DNA of 6,806 bases from Planctomycetaceae bacterium (GTDB lineage: Bacteria > Planctomycetota > Planctomycetia > Pirellulales > UBA1268): positions 1-6,806 of the forward strand of contig JABHNP010000408.1 of assembly GCA_018694455.1 (NCBI GenBank), given 5' to 3'. Shown here piece by piece: positions 1 through 6,026 of the stretch. The first letter of the stretch is position 1, and each line of letters opens with the position of its first letter. The notes below the pieces were generated by a model that saw nothing but the letters and a program-made list of their open reading frames with translations, did no database searches and was not told where the DNA came from. Both the position numbers and the translations under genes were made by a program.

Positions 1-308
1 AGTCGGGAAGCAATTATGATCTCAGCTTCTTCACGAATAATTGCAGCAAGTTCTGGGTCGTGCTGAATAGTATCGCGAAGGTCTTTTTTATCATCAGGAA
101 AATGTGGTTGAGGAGGGAGGACAAACTCGGGATCAATCGTATCTTGGTAGGTAGCGGCGGGAGCCATTGCTGCCGTGGGCTGTTCCCACGATATATAGAA
201 ATACAGCAGTAGCAGAGGTAGCGTCAGTGCACGCAGGTACCGTAAACGCGTGTGCACTGGGCAGACGTTCGCTCTCCGAACAGGTTTTCGGTTTTCAGAA
301 TGACGCAT
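1..308 (-). CDS. Unrecognised membrane-anchored or secreted protein, N-terminal part
   Basis: The frame is open from an ATG at 308 to the left edge, giving 102 whole codons with no stop. The N-terminus is basic (residues 1-27 hold many Arg, Lys and His). A short hydrophobic stretch follows at about residues 28-40, rich in Leu, Tyr and Phe, then a small-residue region around TAAMAPAA. This looks like a signal peptide or signal anchor. After it comes a Pro- and Asp-rich linker (about 55-80), then an acidic helix-like segment containing DPELAAIIREEAEIIIASR. I do not recognise the family. No clear Shine-Dalgarno sequence precedes the ATG. The frame stays open about 28 codons further upstream, but the only alternative start there is a TTG and the residues look non-coding, so the ATG is preferred. 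The gene diverges from the DUF1559 gene, with 247 bp between their starts. Confidence 0.6.
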   Translation of the reverse strand, partial: MRHSENRKPVRRANVCPVHTRLRYLRALTLPLLLLYFYISWEQPTAAMAPAATYQDTIDPEFVLPPQPHFPDDKKDLRDTIQHDPELAAIIREEAEIIIASR

Positions 309-402
309 GAACTGGAAAAATGAGGAGGGAGTATAAATTCCCCTGTGCTTCTGTATGGGAGATCGACACAAGATGTACCGATTCTGAGGGTTTTCCGGAT
401 TC

Positions 403-431
403 TTGAGTCAAAGGGGGGGGCTGGGTGAAAT
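403..431 (+). promoter_or_regulatory. Possible sigma70-like promoter with an 8-G tract in the spacer
   Basis: TTGAGT at 403-408 and TGAAAT at 426-431 each match four of six bases of the -35 and -10 consensus, with exactly 17 bases between them. The spacer contains a run of eight G (413-420). The element points at the DUF1559 gene and would give a leader of roughly 115-120 bases. Two 4/6 matches at this spacing can occur by chance, and planctomycete promoters are poorly defined, so this is a suggestion only. Confidence 0.25.
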
Positions 432-555
432 GCGTTGATTATACCCGCGTTCTTTCCCTCAAAAAGAGGTCGCACGCTGGCTGTTGCAGATGGTTTAAAG
501 ACAACTCCCCGAACTTGTCTCCAGAACCCTACGTAAAGAGTCAGGGGAGGGGGGC

Positions 556-1527
556 ATGAGTTCCGTTCGTGAAAAGCGAAAAAATCGATTGGGATTTTCT
601 GTGGTTGAACTTTTGATCACCACTGCTGTCATCGCGATTCTTGTTGGCCTTATGCTGCCGACTATTCAACGAATGCGTGAAGCAGGAAGGCGTCTTTCGT
701 GCCAGAATAATCTGAAGCAGATTGGTATAGCGACGGCTCAATTTGCTTCAGCACATCGGGAGCGACTGCCGCCTGGTCGTATACAGAGGGAAAATTTTAA
801 AACCATTTCATGGAGCAGTTTTTTTCTTGAGTTTATGGATCATGTTGGTCGCCAGGCTACATGGGCACCAGTTCGAGATCCAAATCTTGTAACAGATGAC
901 TATCGTTTGTTTTTGAATGCAGATTTTCGTTCCCCCGTGAATCAGAAGGCAACGACAACGAAGATAAGTCAATATCTTTGCCCAAGTGTTTCTCGAGAAG
1001 AGTCATCTCGTCGTAACGATGTAATCACTGAGTTAGGCGAGTTTTATAAAATGGCATGTATTGACTACTCAGGAAACGCGGGCGTGAACCCAAACGAAAC
1101 GCACTACCGCGATCACCGAGGGCATTCGTATCCTGCTAACACGGGGGTGTTATTACTTCGTGAGGTCGGCAGTGTGAATGAGGGCGTTACCTATCGGTCA
1201 ATCACGGATGGTCTTTCGCAGACAGTTCTTGTTTTCGAATGGTCCGGCGTTGGTTTAGGTGGTGGACGGGCCAGAGGCGTTTGGGCATCAGGGCTTAATT
1301 GTAATTATGTTGGTCATGCACATCGCAATGTTTCACTGATCAATCCACTGCCGACAAAAGTCTGGGATGCCGGGCCTAATGTGCCTATGTTTTCGGACCA
1401 TCCTGGTGGAATAAACGTTTTATTGTGTGATGGTTCTGTACGTTATTTAAATGCCAGTACAGAAAACCATGTGGTCTTGGCATTGCTGACGCGTGCATCA
1501 GGGGAAGTGGTGCAACGTGGCTCGTAA
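556..1527 (+). CDS. DUF1559 pseudopilin-like protein with H-X9-DG C-terminal motif
   Basis: The 323-residue protein starts with a type IV pilin-like class III signal: basic leader, Gly13, then the mature N-terminus FSVVELL with the conserved Glu at mature position 5 (Glu18). A hydrophobic helix covers about residues 14-35. A prepilin peptidase would cut after Gly13. The segment RRLSCQNNLKQIGIA (about 45-59) is the typical DUF1559 junction after the helix. The C-terminus carries the family motif H-X9-DG at His282 to Gly293, followed by SVRYL. Length is normal for the family, and no frame break is seen. Shine-Dalgarno GGAGG lies at 546-550, five bases before the ATG, inside a very G-rich leader. 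Family members are surface or secretion-linked pseudopilin-like proteins, numerous in planctomycetes, and their exact role is unknown. A relic of another member follows 104 bp downstream. Confidence 0.93.
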   Translation: MSSVREKRKNRLGFSVVELLITTAVIAILVGLMLPTIQRMREAGRRLSCQNNLKQIGIATAQFASAHRERLPPGRIQRENFKTISWSSFFLEFMDHVGRQATWAPVRDPNLVTDDYRLFLNADFRSPVNQKATTTKISQYLCPSVSREESSRRNDVITELGEFYKMACIDYSGNAGVNPNETHYRDHRGHSYPANTGVLLLREVGSVNEGVTYRSITDGLSQTVLVFEWSGVGLGGGRARGVWASGLNCNYVGHAHRNVSLINPLPTKVWDAGPNVPMFSDHPGGINVLLCDGSVRYLNASTENHVVLALLTRASGEVVQRGS

Positions 1528-1631
1528 CGAAGAAACAAGTGTGATGTTATTCTGCTTCGAAAGGTTCCTCGCTTTTCTTTAGACATGCACCACCAAATTA
1601 AGCGAGATGCGCTGCGGCAAATGAAGCTAAG

Positions 1632-1838
1632 GTGCGCATGCCCGTAAGTAATTATCATCCCGGTGGAGCAGTTATGGATCATGTCGATGGCTCAGTAAAA
1701 TCTTATAACGATAATATCGATGCCGGCAATCCAACACTGAAGTCAACGGGTAGTGTTAACTACAGTGGTCCGAGCAAGCGAGGTGTCTTGGGAGCACGTG
1801 GTTCGATTAATAGCGGTGAAGTCAATTCATCAAATTGA
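1632..1838 (+). pseudogene. C-terminal relic of a second DUF1559 gene
   Basis: The open frame (first possible start GTG 1632 or ATG 1638; open without a start from 1602) encodes about 68 residues. They match the end of a long-tailed DUF1559 protein: NYHPGG, then DGSVKSYNDNIDAGNP, a Ser/Gly-rich stretch, SGPSKRGVLGARGS and GEV before the stop. The His and the DG are separated by nine residues, so the H-X9-DG motif is intact. The pilin-like N-terminus and the central domain are missing. The TAA at 1599-1601 closes the frame, and 1528-1598 shows no family sequence. The tail type (IDAGNP...GALGS-like) differs from the end of the intact neighbour, so this is not a simple partial copy of that gene. 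AAGG at 1629-1632 lies five bases before ATG 1638, so translation of a small peptide cannot be excluded. Confidence 0.7.
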
Positions 1839-2153
1839 ATACAAGACGTTGTGGGAACACTCTTCTCACCAAAGGCTATTTCGCTGCGTAGAAATCAGGG
1901 TTGTCCCCGCTTCTTTTCAGAGTCAATGGTTGCCGCAAGACAGGAAGCAGTTGGAGGGCCGAAGGCCTTAATCTATCCACATACAAGTCACGATTGCTGG
2001 ATTGAAACATACGGGAACCTAGAACTCTATGCGTAGATGTTGAAAAAAAGACGCAGAAAAAAGTCTGAGAAATGATACTAGCAGTTGAGGCCAAAAGTCA
2101 CTCAATCCGCGAAAGCACTGAGCTCATGACATTCTAGAAAACCAAAGAATGGC

Positions 2154-2180
2154 TACCTTTTTCGACACGTTCAAAAGGTA
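2154..2180. terminator. Hairpin, possible bidirectional terminator
   Basis: TACCTTTT (2154-2161) and AAAAGGTA (2173-2180) form a perfect 8-bp stem with an 11-base loop. An A run follows on the plus strand (2181-2185). On the minus strand the T-rich tract therefore lies before the stem rather than after it, so a classical intrinsic terminator is not certain in either direction. The stem is A/T-rich. Confidence 0.3.
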
Positions 2181-2194
2181 AAAAAGAGTCATCC

Positions 2195-2213
2195 GGTGGA
2201 TCGAATATCCACC
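2195..2213 (+). terminator. Hairpin with short T tract, possible terminator
   Basis: GGTGGAT (2195-2201) and ATCCACC (2207-2213) pair perfectly over 7 bp around a 5-base loop (CGAAT). TTTCT follows on the plus strand. This could end plus-strand transcription from the DUF1559 region before it runs into rpsD. The T tract is short. Confidence 0.4.
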
Positions 2214-2233
2214 TTTCTGATCACCATCAAGAA

Positions 2234-2254
2234 TCCCGCAATTAATTAGCGGGA
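2234..2254 (-). terminator. rpsD: Hairpin over the rpsD stop codon, possible terminator
   Basis: TCCCGC (2234-2239) and GCGGGA (2249-2254) pair over 6 bp with a 9-base A/T loop that contains the rpsD stop codon (2246-2248). On the minus strand TTCTT follows the stem. It is a plausible but weak end signal for rpsD, because the T tract is short and interrupted. Confidence 0.35.
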
Positions 2255-2857
2255 CATAAATTCAACAACTTTGTTGATGTTTACTGGCAGGCTGACATCG
2301 GACTTGTCGGGTCGTCTATCAACTGTAAATCTCAGCCGCTCGTTGTCCGAACTGATCCAATCACAAGGTTCACCAGTTTGCGTTGCAATGGCCTGTTGGT
2401 ACAAATCCACAAGCTTCCCTTTCCTTCTGACATCAACAATGTCTCCAGGCTTGACCTGAAAAGAAGGCTTGTCGACAGGAACACCATTCACAGTGAAATG
2501 ACCGTGGACAATACCTTGGCGAGCTTGGGGCCGGGTCTTTGTAAAGCCACTTCTGCGAACAACATTGTCGAGTCGCAGTTCACACTCAATAAGAAAGATA
2601 TCACCAGTGTTACCAGTTTTTCGTGCTGCTTTGGCAAAAAACCTTCTGAGCTGTTTTTCACCAAAACCGTAATAGTATTTGATCTTTTGTTTTTCAATCA
2701 GGCCTTCACCGTAGGTAGAAGGCTTGTTGCGTCTTTTTGACCGAACACCGGGTGGATCGGAACGTCGTTCCGATGCTCTTATTGCTCCAGCACTTTCAAA
2801 GATCATAGATCCAAGACGACGATTGATGCGAGCTTTAGCCCCGGTGTAATGACCCAT
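2246..2857 (-). CDS. rpsD: 30S ribosomal protein S4
   Basis: Ribosomal protein S4 binds 16S rRNA early in small-subunit assembly and helps control translational accuracy. The 203-residue length is normal. Family features are MGHYTGAK at the N-terminus, then PPGVRSKRRNKPSTYG (about 35-50), EKQKIKYYYG (55-64) and EKQLRRFFAKA (67-77). The S4 RNA-binding domain (about 95-150) contains RLDNVVRRSGF, QARQGIVHGHFTVNG and VKPGDIV, and the C-terminus ends in VNINKVVEFMSR. The N-terminal region has no cysteines, so this is the zinc-free form. Only Cys92 and Cys165 occur, and neither sits in a zinc-finger arrangement. The ATG at 2857 gives the canonical start; AAGG lies about 12 bases upstream, a weak ribosome site. 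The gene stands alone here, not next to the S13/S11/RpoA genes it often accompanies in other bacteria. Confidence 0.97.
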   Translation of the reverse strand: MGHYTGAKARINRRLGSMIFESAGAIRASERRSDPPGVRSKRRNKPSTYGEGLIEKQKIKYYYGFGEKQLRRFFAKAARKTGNTGDIFLIECELRLDNVVRRSGFTKTRPQARQGIVHGHFTVNGVPVDKPSFQVKPGDIVDVRRKGKLVDLYQQAIATQTGEPCDWISSDNERLRFTVDRRPDKSDVSLPVNINKVVEFMSR

Positions 2858-2886
2858 CTGTTTTACTTGCCCTTGAATATCTTAAA

Positions 2887-3144
2887 ATGAAGATTCTGTT
2901 CGCTACACCCACGGCTGGTTGGATGCATGATTTCAAAATTTACGGGGTTGCTCCGAAAGACTCGGAAATAACCACCTTCCTCCTGAACGCAGGAATTCTA
3001 AGTGTACCGCGGTTTCTGGAATATGCGAGTCGGGTGCTTGAAATCGGGCCAAAAGAGCTTAGCACTTCAAAAAACGACCCACCGTGGGCAAGGCTGCAGG
3101 AGGCTTATAAAAGATTAGCCTGTTTGGCTGCTTTTGCCGCCTAG
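2887..3144 (+). CDS. Hypothetical 85-residue protein, doubtful
   Basis: The ORF starts at ATG 2887, diverging from rpsD with only 29 bp between the starts. Codon use and composition look protein-like: hydrophobic MKILFATPTAG start, a helix-like centre (TFLLNAGILSVPRFLEYASRVLEI), and an Ala-rich end. No opposite-strand gene here would explain it as a shadow. Against it, there is no Shine-Dalgarno sequence before the ATG, I see no domain I recognise, and the ORF would occupy the space where the rpsD promoter must lie. The frame is open back to 2839, inside the rpsD coding strand. It may be a small orphan gene, a truncated gene remnant or chance. Confidence 0.35.
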   Translation: MKILFATPTAGWMHDFKIYGVAPKDSEITTFLLNAGILSVPRFLEYASRVLEIGPKELSTSKNDPPWARLQEAYKRLACLAAFAA

Positions 3145-3266
3145 CTTACGATTCGTGCGTGGCAGTGAATCACGGGCACATAAAAAACACTCGCGCGTTG
3201 CGATTTGGGTCAGCAGGAGGAGACATTCGTCACATTCGAAAAATCTAGGAATTGCAGGTAAACGAG

Positions 3267-3557
3267 ATGAGAGGACACTCTCCATGGAAAAAGGGACGAA
3301 TGTTCGTGTGTTCGGCAATCTCGACTAGCATCGTTGCAATCGGCGCTGTGATTCAAAGTCTTGGTGGTATAGACAATGTACCGCCTGCCGTGCTGTGGCT
3401 CCTTGGGGCAACAGTAGGAGTATCTGGAGTTTTTTTGCTGATAGATACCGCATATCAATCGATTGTGAAGAAGAATGTTCTATGTATTCATTGTGGTGAA
3501 TCCAGAAAAATACACTCGTTTTGTATTGCCAGAAAGTGTCCGCATTGTGGGAAATAA
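3267..3557 (+). CDS. Small two-helix membrane protein with zinc-ribbon-like C-terminus
   Basis: From ATG 3267 the product has 96 residues. A basic N-terminus (RGHSPWKKGR) is followed by two hydrophobic segments, about residues 11-33 and 40-60, joined by a short SLGGIDNVPP turn. The last third is cysteine-rich: CIHC at 73-76, Cys86, and CPHC at 91-94, just before the C-terminal GK. Two CxxC pairs 14 residues apart are typical of a zinc ribbon, which here would face the same side as the N-terminus, probably the cytoplasm. The frame is open to a TTG at 3252, but ATG 3267 has a better context, with AGG about eight bases upstream (3257-3259). I do not recognise a named family. Function is unknown; metal binding and membrane location are inferred from sequence only. 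pdxH follows 196 bp downstream on the same strand. Confidence 0.7.
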   Translation: MRGHSPWKKGRMFVCSAISTSIVAIGAVIQSLGGIDNVPPAVLWLLGATVGVSGVFLLIDTAYQSIVKKNVLCIHCGESRKIHSFCIARKCPHCGK

Positions 3558-3753
3558 CATGTGACGCATTGGTAGAAGATCACGCGATCCATGGAGTTAT
3601 TCGGGATGGCATTCGTAGCATGAAATCACTCAGTACCTGTGTAATATGGCTTAACGTGTTACTGTTTGAAGTATCAGCATATTGAATATGCCTGCGGTAA
3701 TTGTGGTGTTGGTATTCAATAAGTTCTTCATGCCGTGAAAGGATTCAAGGGAA

Positions 3754-4401
3754 ATGACACCGAGAGAAACACATGCTCGGAAAAGTTATGAGCGAGATGC
3801 TCTTGATGAGAACGGAATTGCGAGTGATCCATTTCATCAGTTCACAACATGGTACGACGAGGCAGTGGCTGCAGGTTTGCCTGAGCCTGAGGCGATGACT
3901 CTTTCAACGGCAACCTTAGAGGGTCGGCCTTCTGCTCGGATTGTTCTGCTTCGGGGGTATGACGAGCGTGGCTTCTGTTTTTTTAGTAATTACGCCAGCC
4001 AAAAAGGACGGGAGTTAGCTGCCAATCCGTATGCCGCCGTGACGTTTCACTGGGTCGAGTTGGAGCGGCAGGTTCGGATTGCGGGTCGAGTGGAAAAAGT
4101 AAGTGCAGCGGAAAGCGATGCTTATTTTAAAAGCCGTCCCGCTCAGTCACGGATCGGTGCCTGGAGTTCACCACAGAGTGAGGTGATTGCAAGTCGAGAC
4201 ACACTGGAGCAGCTCGTGAAGGAGTATCAAGAAAAGTACTCTGACGAGGCGGCGATCCCTCGGCCTGAACACTGGGGTGGGTACCGGGTTCTCCCCGAAC
4301 GGATTGAGTTCTGGCAGGGACGTCCGAGCAGGTTGCATGACAGGCTGAGGTTCAGCCGTATTGAGCAGGAGTCGTGGACATTGGAACGGTTGGCCCCGTG
4401 A
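3754..4401 (+). CDS. pdxH: Pyridoxamine 5'-phosphate oxidase
   Basis: PdxH is an FMN enzyme that oxidises pyridoxamine or pyridoxine 5'-phosphate to pyridoxal 5'-phosphate with O2, the last step of de novo vitamin B6 synthesis by the DXP-dependent route and of salvage. The 215 residues match the usual length. Visible family features are ARIVLLRG (61-68) and FFSNYASQKGREL (76-88), both FMN/phosphate-binding regions. VRIAGRVEKV (107-116) and SRIGAWSSPQS (132-142) follow. The PdxH signature IEFWQGRPSRLHDR lies at 184-197, with the substrate-contacting Arg and His. All appear intact. The ATG at 3754 has AAAGGA about ten bases upstream (3738-3743) and AAGGG closer in. The gene stands alone; no other B6 gene lies in the window. 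Confidence 0.97.
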   Translation: MTPRETHARKSYERDALDENGIASDPFHQFTTWYDEAVAAGLPEPEAMTLSTATLEGRPSARIVLLRGYDERGFCFFSNYASQKGRELAANPYAAVTFHWVELERQVRIAGRVEKVSAAESDAYFKSRPAQSRIGAWSSPQSEVIASRDTLEQLVKEYQEKYSDEAAIPRPEHWGGYRVLPERIEFWQGRPSRLHDRLRFSRIEQESWTLERLAP

Positions 4402-4485
4402 GGGTTGCGTCAGCAGATTTGGAATCACAATGACCTGTTGTGTGCCGTGTGGCCTGTCAACCGTTAACAACTTGTCACCGGCAAG

Positions 4486-4501
4486 ACTTCATTTGTGAAG
4501 T
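4486..4501. terminator. Short hairpin downstream of pdxH
   Basis: ACTTCA and TGAAGT form a perfect 6-bp stem around a TTTG loop. There is no T run on either side, so termination is only suggested by its place about 85 bp after the pdxH stop, between converging genes. Confidence 0.25.
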
Positions 4502-4616
4502 GTCATGTAGTGTTGCGACTGATTCATTAGTCGCGTTGAGTATCAGCAATGTTTAACAAGTTGATTAAACGTCATGAAATATAAGTGTTCAATGAAAAAG
4601 GGTATGGGCGAAGAGG
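4501..4616. repeat. Diverged copy of the tRNA-Val 3' end and its downstream flank (att-like, distal copy)
   Basis: This segment lines up in direct orientation with 5914-6026. By eye, 4591-4616 matches 6001-6026 at 24 of 26 bases, including 13 identical bases (4604-4616) that carry the last 12 bases of the tRNA gene. At the other end 4501-4548 matches 5914-5961 without gaps at about 34 of 48, ending in a shared decamer AGTATCAGCA. The middle is poorly conserved and differs by three bases in length. Similarity stops abruptly at 4617, within what would be the T stem, so no tRNA can be formed here. Within the copy, two perfect hairpins occur: 4515-4534 (8-bp stem, one G-U pair) and 4551-4570 (6-bp stem). 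Confidence 0.7.
4515..4534. terminator. Strong hairpin between pdxH and the dioxygenase gene
   Basis: GCGACTGA and TTAGTCGC pair over 8 bp (one G-U) with a TTCA loop. No T run follows directly on either strand. The position between two converging genes suits a transcription end point or an RNA-stabilising 3' structure. Confidence 0.3.
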
Positions 4617-4816
4617 TCCTAGTCAAGTGCTGGAAAACAAGTGTGTTCTGGACTGTAACTCTTTTTATGACTCTTGTGCCGGATGCTACTTTTTGAGGCA
4701 GACGAATTTGCTTTTGTTTCCTCTGGTTGTCTCGTACTTCTTGAGTTGATTTCGAGAGAACAATCCTACATCGCGATGGCATTTGGACGCGGACTGATCA
4801 CTGAAATTGCACCCTT
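4617..4816. other. Spacer without a recognisable gene
   Basis: Neither strand shows a convincing gene. Open frames that cross this stretch lack motifs and ribosome sites. A 6-bp hairpin, CTGAAA (4801-4806) with TTTCAG (4815-4820), covers the stop codon of the dioxygenase gene. It has no T tract after it, so it may be a 3' end structure rather than a terminator. Confidence 0.5.
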
Positions 4817-5656
4817 TCAGCAAACGTTTTCATTACTTGACCCTGTGGTAAACAGAATTGGATTTAACGGGTCGTTCATAACCTCTCCAACCGCAGTGGA
4901 CGGTGTCCATTTTTCATGATCAAGCGCTTGATTCGGATTCGTCGGTTCTGCGAGTTTCATGTTACAGTCCATATAAATCACGGTGTGAACCTTTCGTGGA
5001 CGAGCCGTACTATTCGGCCCTGCTCGATGTAAGGTCCACCCAAGATGAAACGACACATCACCCACCTCGTACGGCTCGATCACTTCAACAACTCCCTGAT
5101 CTTTTATTTCTTTGTGGATCAGTGCCTCAGAACTATCCGAAATAGGAAGATCTCTTCCTATCCGTTTGCGATGACTTCCCCGCCCAAAACAAAGAGGGCC
5201 CTGTTCCAGGGGTACCGCGTGCAGCGGGATCCACGCGGTGACAGACAAGCTACTTTTCATTGGCCAATATTGTTGGTCGGCGTGCCAGGGCGTAAAACCA
5301 CCAGACGGCTCCTTATAAAGTGCCTGGTCGTGCCACAGCCGAACACCGCTTGAGCCGAGCAAGTCGGTTGCTATTCCAGCGAGCCGTTTTGAAAATGTGA
5401 GCCGTCGGGCGTTCTCACTTTTCTTCCACAGGTTTCCCACCTGAATAAATGCCTTCGAATAGGTGTCACGTTCCTCCATCGGCATGCCATCTAAATGGTT
5501 ATGCGCGAATGTGAGTCGGGAAATCTCTGGTTCAAAGTGCTGGAGCGTTGCTGCATCAAAGACATTTGGTAGTTTTAAGAATCCCTCTTCTCGAAACTGA
5601 ACCACTTGGTCTGATGTTAGGTCATATGCTTGTTCCAAAAGTTGAAGATCAATCAT
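4817..5656 (-). CDS. PhyH-family Fe(II)/2-oxoglutarate dioxygenase
   Basis: This 279-residue protein belongs to the phytanoyl-CoA dioxygenase (PhyH) family, whose members hydroxylate small molecules using Fe(II), O2 and 2-oxoglutarate. The N-terminal LTSDQVVQFREEGFLKLPNV (about 13-32) is the usual PhyH opening. The iron ligands are visible as the facial triad His125-x-Asp127 (in TPWHADQQYW) and His210 (in GWTLHRAGPN). Arg219 or Arg221 after the last His is in place to bind 2-oxoglutarate. Length is normal and the catalytic set is complete, so the enzyme should be active. Substrate cannot be predicted; bacterial members act on very varied compounds. AGGA lies seven bases before the ATG at 5656. 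No partner gene is adjacent. It is the only gene inside the segment bracketed by the tRNA-derived direct repeat. Confidence 0.9.
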   Translation of the reverse strand: MIDLQLLEQAYDLTSDQVVQFREEGFLKLPNVFDAATLQHFEPEISRLTFAHNHLDGMPMEERDTYSKAFIQVGNLWKKSENARRLTFSKRLAGIATDLLGSSGVRLWHDQALYKEPSGGFTPWHADQQYWPMKSSLSVTAWIPLHAVPLEQGPLCFGRGSHRKRIGRDLPISDSSEALIHKEIKDQGVVEVIEPYEVGDVSFHLGWTLHRAGPNSTARPRKVHTVIYMDCNMKLAEPTNPNQALDHEKWTPSTAVGEVMNDPLNPILFTTGSSNENVC

Positions 5657-5913
5657 TCCCCGGTCCTGTCTTTGTCGAAGGATTGAGCGTCACATTTCCG
5701 CTACCCATGCACGGATGAGGCAATTTGCATACGACGCCTGCAAAGTATCAGGAAATCCTCCTAACTGGATGCCCCACTTTAAAAAATTTATCTTTGAGGG
5801 CAATCAATGCAGACGGGATACGCGATGCTTCCTTCACACGGAAAAGATGAACTAGGACTTCGCACCGTCATCAGAGGGGAGGACTCTTTTTTTCTGTAAC
5901 CCTTTTAACGACT
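5657..5913. other. Spacer upstream of the dioxygenase gene
   Basis: No convincing gene on either strand; only very short open frames occur, such as a 28-codon plus-strand frame near 5769 without a ribosome site. A T7 run lies at 5887-5893. AGGAGG on the minus strand (5757-5762) has no start codon at a useful distance. The promoter of the dioxygenase gene should lie here, but no clear -35/-10 pair stands out. Confidence 0.45.
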
Positions 5914-6026
5914 TTTCATTAGGCGTTATGACTACTTAAAGAGTCGCATTAAGTATCAGCAGGAATCGCTGAGTGCATCAAACGCCGGAATACCGGCTTT
6001 AATGAAAAAGTGAATGGGCGAAGAGG
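5914..6026. repeat. tRNA-Val 3' end and flank (att-like, tRNA-proximal copy)
   Basis: This is the partner of the copy at 4501-4616, in the same orientation and about 1.41 kb away. It spans 12 bases of the functional tRNA gene (6015-6026) and roughly 100 bases beyond its 3' end. Similarity is highest at both ends and low in the middle. The layout resembles the duplicated core left when a segment inserts at a tRNA 3' end. Confidence 0.7.
5984..5997 (-). terminator. Hairpin downstream of tRNA-Val, possible terminator
   Basis: GCCGG and CCGGC pair around a 4-base loop. With one unpaired G the stem extends by three A-T pairs, ending in GTTTG on the minus strand. A T5 run lies between the tRNA end and the stem (6006-6010). 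This is the best candidate for the end of the tRNA transcript. Confidence 0.4.

Larger units (their letters stand above)
1839..2245. other. Gene-free spacer between converging genes, with hairpins
   Basis: No frame here looks like a real gene on either strand, and short open frames show no recognisable motif. The spacer holds a 6-bp G/C-rich hairpin with a GAA loop (1955-1969). It also has an A-rich stretch (2043-2066) that on the minus strand reads as a weak AGAC/GTCT stem followed by a T run, and two stronger hairpins at 2154-2180 and 2195-2213. Position between the plus-strand DUF1559 remnant and minus-strand rpsD suggests transcription end points from both sides. Confidence 0.6.

Noticed and set aside
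224..475. 83-residue minus-strand open frame
   Set aside because: It overlaps the start of the left-edge gene in another frame and has no membrane segment, motif or ribosome site.
2378..2740. 120-residue plus-strand open frame
   Set aside because: It lies wholly antisense within rpsD, whose protein is clearly recognisable; the plus-strand product has no motif.
3215..3222. Strong Shine-Dalgarno-like AGGAGGAG
   Set aside because: No ATG, GTG or TTG follows at a useful distance; an ATT-started frame ends after a few codons. The start at 3267 is too far away to use it.
3252..3266. TTG at 3252 as start of the zinc-ribbon protein
   Set aside because: ATG 3267 is in frame, has AGG about eight bases upstream, and gives a typical basic N-terminus before the first membrane segment.
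3670..3679. Third copy of the decamer AGTATCAGCA shared by the two tRNA-flank repeats
   Set aside because: Bases on both sides match the repeat copies only at about chance level, so I do not count it as a third repeat.
4168..4470. 100-residue minus-strand open frame
   Set aside because: Mostly antisense to the conserved C-terminal half of pdxH, so it is a shadow.
4543..4782. 79-residue minus-strand open frame after the dioxygenase gene
   Set aside because: It crosses the tRNA-derived repeat copy and its hairpins, has no ribosome site or motif, and its composition does not look protein-like.
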